A stretch of DNA of 64,000 nucleotides from Rhizobium lentis (GTDB lineage Bacteria; Pseudomonadota; Alphaproteobacteria; Rhizobiales; Rhizobiaceae), in contig NZ_JACHBD010000012.1 of assembly GCF_014200175.1 (NCBI RefSeq), positions 1-64,000 of the forward strand. The letters run 5' to 3'. The stretch's first letter is position 1, and every line of letters starts with the position of its first letter. Below, piece after piece: positions 60,388 through 64,000 of the stretch. Made by a program: the position numbers and the translations under genes. The notes under the pieces were generated by a model, which saw nothing but the letters and a program-made list of their open reading frames with translations, did not search any database and had not been told where the DNA came from.

Positions 60388-60477
60388 GGACAGGTGGCCG
60401 AGTGGTTTAAGGCGCACGCCTGGAACGCGTGTGTACGTGAAAGCGTACCGAGGGTTCGAATCCCTCCCTGTCCGCCA
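60388..60477 (+). tRNA. tRNA-Ser(GGA)
   Basis: 90-base class II tRNA with encoded CCA. Acceptor ggacagg (60388-60394) with cctgtcc (60467-60473); anticodon arm cacgc-CTGGAAC-gcgtg gives anticodon GGA, reading UCC. Long variable arm and TTCGAATC T-loop present. Confidence 0.97.
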
Positions 60478-60723
60478 TTTTTCGTCGATCTTGCGCCCGG
60501 CGCGGTACTCTGTGCGTCGGTACGCAAATACCTCTGCCTCAGGTCTACTGGGACGGTCCAGCGATCCTCTCGACACCGAACTGAGCGGGAATTGCCCTAA
60601 TAACTCCCCCTCGCGTAACGTGGGGACTGCCTGAACGTGTCCTCGCCATCGTCGAACCCGGCCTCTCACGTCGCTCGCGTCGATTGGATTCAAGCCGTAC
60701 CCAAACAAAGTGTCCGGATATTC

Positions 60724-61200
60724 TTAAGGGCGCTGCAGCAGGGCGCGTCCGATCGGCTTCGGATTCTCGCTGCGCAACACCAGAGACGTCGTCACGGCGC
60801 CAAAACGTGCGATCGTATCGACGATGGTTTCCAGTTCTCCCGGAGACGGAACCAGCACCTTCAAGAGGAAACAGTCCTCTCCGGTAAGGCGCAATACTTC
60901 CATGACTTGCGGCATCTCGGCAAACTGTTTCAGGCAGGCCTTGATATGTTCATGCGTCGTCCGCAGGCGAAGCACCGCCGTCATTCCAATGCCCAAAGCC
61001 GCGGGATCGATGCGGGCGGAATAACCGACAATGATGCCGCGGTCCTCCAGCCGCTTGACCCGCTCCGATGCCGCCGGCTGGGAGAGTCCGACCCGTCGAC
61101 CGAGTTCGGAAATTGCGATGCGGCCATTTTCCTGCATCGCCTCGATAATCGCGACATCGGTCGGATCGAGCGCTACACGATTATTTTCCTGCAAAGCCAT
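60724..61200 (-). CDS. Lrp/AsnC family transcriptional regulator
   Basis: 158 residues. N-terminal helix-turn-helix (about 15-60: IIEAMQENGRIAISELGRRV then LSQPAASERVKRLEDRGII) and a C-terminal RAM/AsnC effector domain (about 75-150, VLRLTGEDCFLLKVLVPSP). Such regulators respond to amino acids. Divergent from the hydrolase gene, with palindromes between that suggest autoregulation. Confidence 0.93.
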   Translation of the reverse strand: MALQENNRVALDPTDVAIIEAMQENGRIAISELGRRVGLSQPAASERVKRLEDRGIIVGYSARIDPAALGIGMTAVLRLRTTHEHIKACLKQFAEMPQVMEVLRLTGEDCFLLKVLVPSPGELETIVDTIARFGAVTTSLVLRSENPKPIGRALLQRP

Positions 61201-61214
61201 GGGATCACCTTGAA

Positions 61215-61276
61215 ATCATCGGAGAAGGACGCGGTTTTCCGATGATCATTCATTCCGATGCAAATGAAAATGCATC
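61215..61276. promoter_or_regulatory. Palindromes in the Lrp/hydrolase divergent promoter
   Basis: Nine-base inverted repeat atcatcgga (61215-61223) with tccgatgat (61238-61246), and a six-base pair gatgca (61257-61262) with tgcatc (61271-61276). Spaced half-sites of this kind are typical for Lrp-type octamers. Inference: binding sites for the adjacent regulator. Confidence 0.55.
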
Positions 61277-61309
61277 ATTTTTACCTGCACGATTGATCAG
61301 AGGAAACGC

Positions 61310-61873
61310 ATGAAGGACATCATCATATTGCCAGGCATTGGCGGTTCGGGCGACGCTCATTGGCAGACCCGCTGGGAAATATCGAGCCCTGAAATGCGGC
61401 GTTTCCAGCCAAGCGATTGGGATAGGCCCGACTTGACGGACTGGATGTCGGCCCTCGATCGCGCCGTCGGCGCATCGGCAACCCCGCCGCTGCTGGTCGC
61501 CCACAGCCTCGCCTGTCTGCTGGTTGCGCATTGGCAGCAGCTTTCATCGCTTGCCGTTGCCGGAGCTTTTCTCGTGGCGGTCCCGGATCCGCAGTCCGCT
61601 TCATTTCCTAAGGAGGCGGCCGGTTTCGGCAATCCGCCATCGCAAGAGATGCGCTTCCCCACTCTGATTGTTGCAAGCGCCAATGATCCTTTCGGCACGC
61701 TCGAGCATGCCCGGGCACGAGCCGATCTCTGGGGTAGCGGCCTTGTCGAGATCGGTGCTTTCGGCCATATCAACGGGCAAAGCGGCCTTGAGGAGTGGAC
61801 GCAGGGGAAGGCTCTGCTGACGGCCTTCGCCGCCGGATTGGCAAAACCTGATCGGTGTGATCTGGCTGAATAG
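61310..61873 (+). CDS. RBBP9/YdeN-type serine hydrolase
   Basis: 187 residues with an alpha/beta hydrolase fold. IILPGIGGSGDAHWQTRWE at the N-terminus, nucleophile elbow VAHSLACLLV (Ser) and late His in FGHINGQSGL match the RBBP9 family. Substrates of the family are largely unknown. ATG 61310 follows GAGGAAACGC. Divergent from the Lrp regulator and probably its target. Confidence 0.85.
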   Translation: MKDIIILPGIGGSGDAHWQTRWEISSPEMRRFQPSDWDRPDLTDWMSALDRAVGASATPPLLVAHSLACLLVAHWQQLSSLAVAGAFLVAVPDPQSASFPKEAAGFGNPPSQEMRFPTLIVASANDPFGTLEHARARADLWGSGLVEIGAFGHINGQSGLEEWTQGKALLTAFAAGLAKPDRCDLAE

Positions 61874-61995
61874 AGCTCGGCGATGGCCGAGGTTTAAAAC
61901 ACCACGCGATTCCTGAATTTTTACCATGCCGCTTCACCGGGTCTTTGCACGTGACGCGGTATGCTCTGGAAAATTAATAACCAGAGGTAAAACAG

Positions 61996-62205
61996 GTGGA
62001 AGAACTTTCGGTGAAGTCGAAGATCATCAAATCCGTCTATTTCAGCCAGGAAGACGGGCGGCTCAGGATTTGCTTCAGGAATGGCGAGGAGCGGCTGTTC
62101 GAGGGCGTTCCCTCTTCGGAAGCGCATGCGATGATGGCGGCGCAGTCTCCCGGCCATTATTACCTCGACCGGATCAGAACCCGGTTTCGCAGGCTGGCTG
62201 CGTGA
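61996..62205 (+). CDS. KTSC domain protein
   Basis: 69 residues from GTG 61996 (AGAGG nine bases ahead). Follows the KTSC domain pattern: SKIIKSVYFSQEDGRLRICF, then VPSSEAHAMMAA, ending GHYYLDRIRTRFR. The domain is small, widespread and of unknown function, sometimes linked to nucleic-acid proteins. Confidence 0.75.
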   Translation: MEELSVKSKIIKSVYFSQEDGRLRICFRNGEERLFEGVPSSEAHAMMAAQSPGHYYLDRIRTRFRRLAA

Positions 62206-62532
62206 ACAGTCGAGGAATGCCGCAACCGACCTGCCGGATCGTGTGGGATCGGCGCAGATTCGGTGGATATTAGCCGACCGTTCACCATTGATCTCATCTT
62301 GGTTGGATCGCACCGGCCGTAACGCGCCAAGTTGTCGGCGCTGCCGACTTGAAGATCGGCCAGCCGGGAGGCTCGGCGGCGGACCCCAGCCAGGAAGCCG
62401 GGCCTCCCCGTCAACTCAGCATCGAGATAGCAAATTAGGGCTAATCCTGTGAAAAACCGAAATCGTCGCATCCGGACTCGACAATGCTTCATTAGCATGA
62501 TTGCATAAACCCCGTCTAAAGAGGGGGTGACG
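62206..62532. other. Intergenic region with no recognised gene
   Basis: About 327 bases between the KTSC gene and the next small gene. Open frames on the minus strand cross it but continue antisense through both neighbours and carry no known motif. No strong hairpin seen. Confidence 0.4.
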
Positions 62533-62757
62533 ATGTTCGACGATCTGCTTGAGATGCAGGAACGCGGTGCACGCGACCGTTCGCTCGGCCGCAGTCTGGC
62601 CGACAATCCGATGTCGAAACCGGATGTCCTGCCGATCACCGACCTGCAGGAATGGTTTTCGATGTTCGACGCCTGGCGCTTCGGCTGGTCAATCGAGGAC
62701 GCGATGGCCGGGCACATCGATATGCCCCGGGACGGCCGTGCGGCGCGGCGAGCCTAA
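62533..62757 (+). CDS. Small RMF/CrpP-like protein
   Basis: 74 residues from ATG 62533 (GAGGGGG ahead; GTG 62527 is too close to it). The pattern RGARDRSLGRSLADNPMSKP ... WFSMFDAWRFGWSIEDA resembles ribosome modulation factor/CrpP-type small proteins (G..A...G....NP ... W...W..GW). If so it may bind ribosomes in stationary phase. Ends overlapping the convergent pncB stop by four bases. Confidence 0.5.
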   Translation: MFDDLLEMQERGARDRSLGRSLADNPMSKPDVLPITDLQEWFSMFDAWRFGWSIEDAMAGHIDMPRDGRAARRA

Positions 62758-64000
62758 ACCAGGACGGTCTGATCGACCCTGTCCTCGGTGCCGAAGAATT
62801 TCAGGTAACGTTCGACCTCTGCCGGTTCGCCGGTCGCCTTCTGCGGATTGTCTGAGAGCTTCACCGCCGGACGGCCATTGGCATCGCTGACCTTGCAGAC
62901 GACCGAGATCGGGTTGAGGCCCGAGATTTCGGTCGGGGCGCAGCCGGCAAAATCATTGGTCAGGTTCGTGCCCCAACCGAAGCTCATCCGCACCCGGCCT
63001 TCGAAATGCCGGTAGGTATCGATGATGGCATCGACATCGAGGCCGTCGGAAAAGATCAGCAGCTTCTGCCGCGGATCGCGGCCCATCTTTTTCCACCAGT
63101 CGATGATCTTCTCACCGCCTTCGATCGGTGGCGCGCTGTCCGGGCGGAAGCCGGTCCAGTCGGCCACCCATTCCGGGGCGTCGCGCAGGAAGGCCGCAGT
63201 GCCAAAGGCATCCGGCAGGACGATCAGAAGGTTGCCGCCATAGAGCTTGTTCCAGTCGCGCAGGATCTTGTAGGGCGCGTTGCGCAGCTGCTCGTCGGTT
63301 TGCGCCAGGGCAGCGGCCACCATCGGCAGTTCGTGGGCATTGGTGCCGACCGCCTCGAGATCGGAATCCATAGCCAGCAATACATTGCTGGTGCCAGTAA
63401 AGGCCGGGCCGATGCCTTCCTTCAGCGCCTCGACGCACCAGCGCTGCCACAGAAAACTGTGGCGGCGGCGGGTGCCGAAATCGGAGATGCGCAAGCCTGG
63501 CAGTTCCCTCAGCCGCTCGACCTTCGACCACATCTTCGCCTTGGCGCGGGCATAGAGCACGTCAAGGGTGAAAGGGCCGAGTGCCTTCATCGCCGAGCGC
63601 GACCGCAGCTCGTTGACGATCGCGAGCGCCGGGATCTCCCACATCGTGGTTTCCTTCCAGGCCCCGTGAAAATCCAGCACATATTGGCCGTCTTTCTTCG
63701 ACAGCTCGTATTCGGGAAGCTGAAAGTTGGAAAGCCAGCCGAGGAATTCCGGCTCGAAAATCTGCGCGCGGCCGTAGAAGCTGTTACCCGCAAGCCAGAT
63801 TATCTCCTTCTTGGAGAGCCTCAGCGTACGGGCGTGATCCAGCTGTTCACGCAGTTCACCTTCGTCAATCTCCTCGGCGAGGTGGACGCGTTTGGTCCGG
63901 TTGATCAGCGTGAAGGAGGCATTGACGTCTGGATAGAGCTTCCAGATCATCTGCAGCATCAGCAGCTTATAGAAGTCGGTATCGATCAGGCTGCGGATGA
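62754..64000 (-). CDS. pncB: Nicotinate phosphoribosyltransferase (3' part)
   Basis: Runs off the window end; about 415 C-terminal residues are in view, so only a short N-terminus is missing. It makes nicotinate mononucleotide from nicotinate and PRPP in NAD salvage. The first residues seen, DTDFYKLLMLQMIWKLYPD, are the family's N-terminal signature; also WLAGNSFYGRAQIF, FGTRRRHSFLWQRW with the catalytic His region, and IFSDGLDVDAIID for PRPP binding. Confidence 0.95.
   Translation of the reverse strand, partial: IRSLIDTDFYKLLMLQMIWKLYPDVNASFTLINRTKRVHLAEEIDEGELREQLDHARTLRLSKKEIIWLAGNSFYGRAQIFEPEFLGWLSNFQLPEYELSKKDGQYVLDFHGAWKETTMWEIPALAIVNELRSRSAMKALGPFTLDVLYARAKAKMWSKVERLRELPGLRISDFGTRRRHSFLWQRWCVEALKEGIGPAFTGTSNVLLAMDSDLEAVGTNAHELPMVAAALAQTDEQLRNAPYKILRDWNKLYGGNLLIVLPDAFGTAAFLRDAPEWVADWTGFRPDSAPPIEGGEKIIDWWKKMGRDPRQKLLIFSDGLDVDAIIDTYRHFEGRVRMSFGWGTNLTNDFAGCAPTEISGLNPISVVCKVSDANGRPAVKLSDNPQKATGEPAEVERYLKFFGTEDRVDQTVLV

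Noticed and set aside
1..64000. CRISPR arrays, prophage, rRNA or replication origin
   Set aside because: No regularly spaced direct repeats, phage structural genes, rRNA sequence or origin-type repeat clusters were seen.

Overview
The window looks like chromosomal DNA of a Rhizobium of the etli/leguminosarum type. The basis is GC-rich alphaproteobacterial coding sequence, rhizobial families (DUF982, BA14K-like), a Tad/Cpa pilus locus in Caulobacter/Rhizobium order, and at least three intergenic palindromic mosaics resembling the rhizobial RIME family. Assignment is by eye from protein and DNA motifs; no search was run.

Layout. 1-3,700: the end of a probable insertion-sequence transposase, a CcdA-like antitoxin remnant, housekeeping singletons (GFA-family protein, sugar acetyltransferase, glutamine amidotransferase, SelW-like protein, BA14K-like protein), tRNA-Leu(CAG) and a DUF982 gene. 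4,038-14,197: eleven same-strand, tightly packed genes for surface polysaccharide, probably O-antigen. They make CDP-4-keto-6-deoxyglucose (rfbF, rfbG), then encode a C-methyltransferase-like protein, an RmlC-like epimerase, one glycosyltransferase, a DegT aminotransferase, a CmcI-type methyltransferase, a GNAT, a WbqC protein, a PhyH-like oxygenase and a second zinc-finger/SAM methyltransferase. 14,229-19,773: Wzz/GumC-type chain-length protein, GH5 glycanase, Wzy-like membrane protein and acyltransferase 3, a second polysaccharide block. 20,082-24,744: purU, a 979-residue kinase/M23-like/class III aminotransferase fusion, and small genes. 24,825-32,106: P1 peptidase, LysR regulator, peptide-type ABC binding protein and two permeases (no ATPase seen), and an amidase. 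32,099-34,865: NlpC/P60 protein, MarR regulator, M17 aminopeptidase.

35,008-47,600 is the Tad pilus locus: TadD, a LysE exporter in between, then on the minus strand flp, cpaA, cpaB, cpaC, cpaD, cpaE, cpaF, tadB, tadC, and divergently a secretin-N-domain protein and two TadE-like minor pilins. 47,705-59,428 is a nucleoside uptake and salvage region: deoB-add, upp and an aspartic protease on the plus strand, and facing them BMP-type binding protein, ABC ATPase, two permeases, cdd, purine nucleoside phosphorylase, deoC and deoA. Together these import nucleosides, deaminate and phosphorolyse them, and feed deoxyribose phosphate to glycolysis. The end holds a small membrane protein, tRNA-Ser(GGA), an Lrp regulator with a divergent hydrolase, KTSC and RMF/CrpP-like small proteins, and the 3' part of pncB, which runs off the window.

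Most worth a second look: the branched-sugar O-antigen cluster, the three-domain fusion protein, the peptide importer without an ATPase and interrupted by a large palindrome, the repeats lodged inside the cpa and deo operons, and strong hairpins directly after the BMP and flp genes that would set expression ratios.
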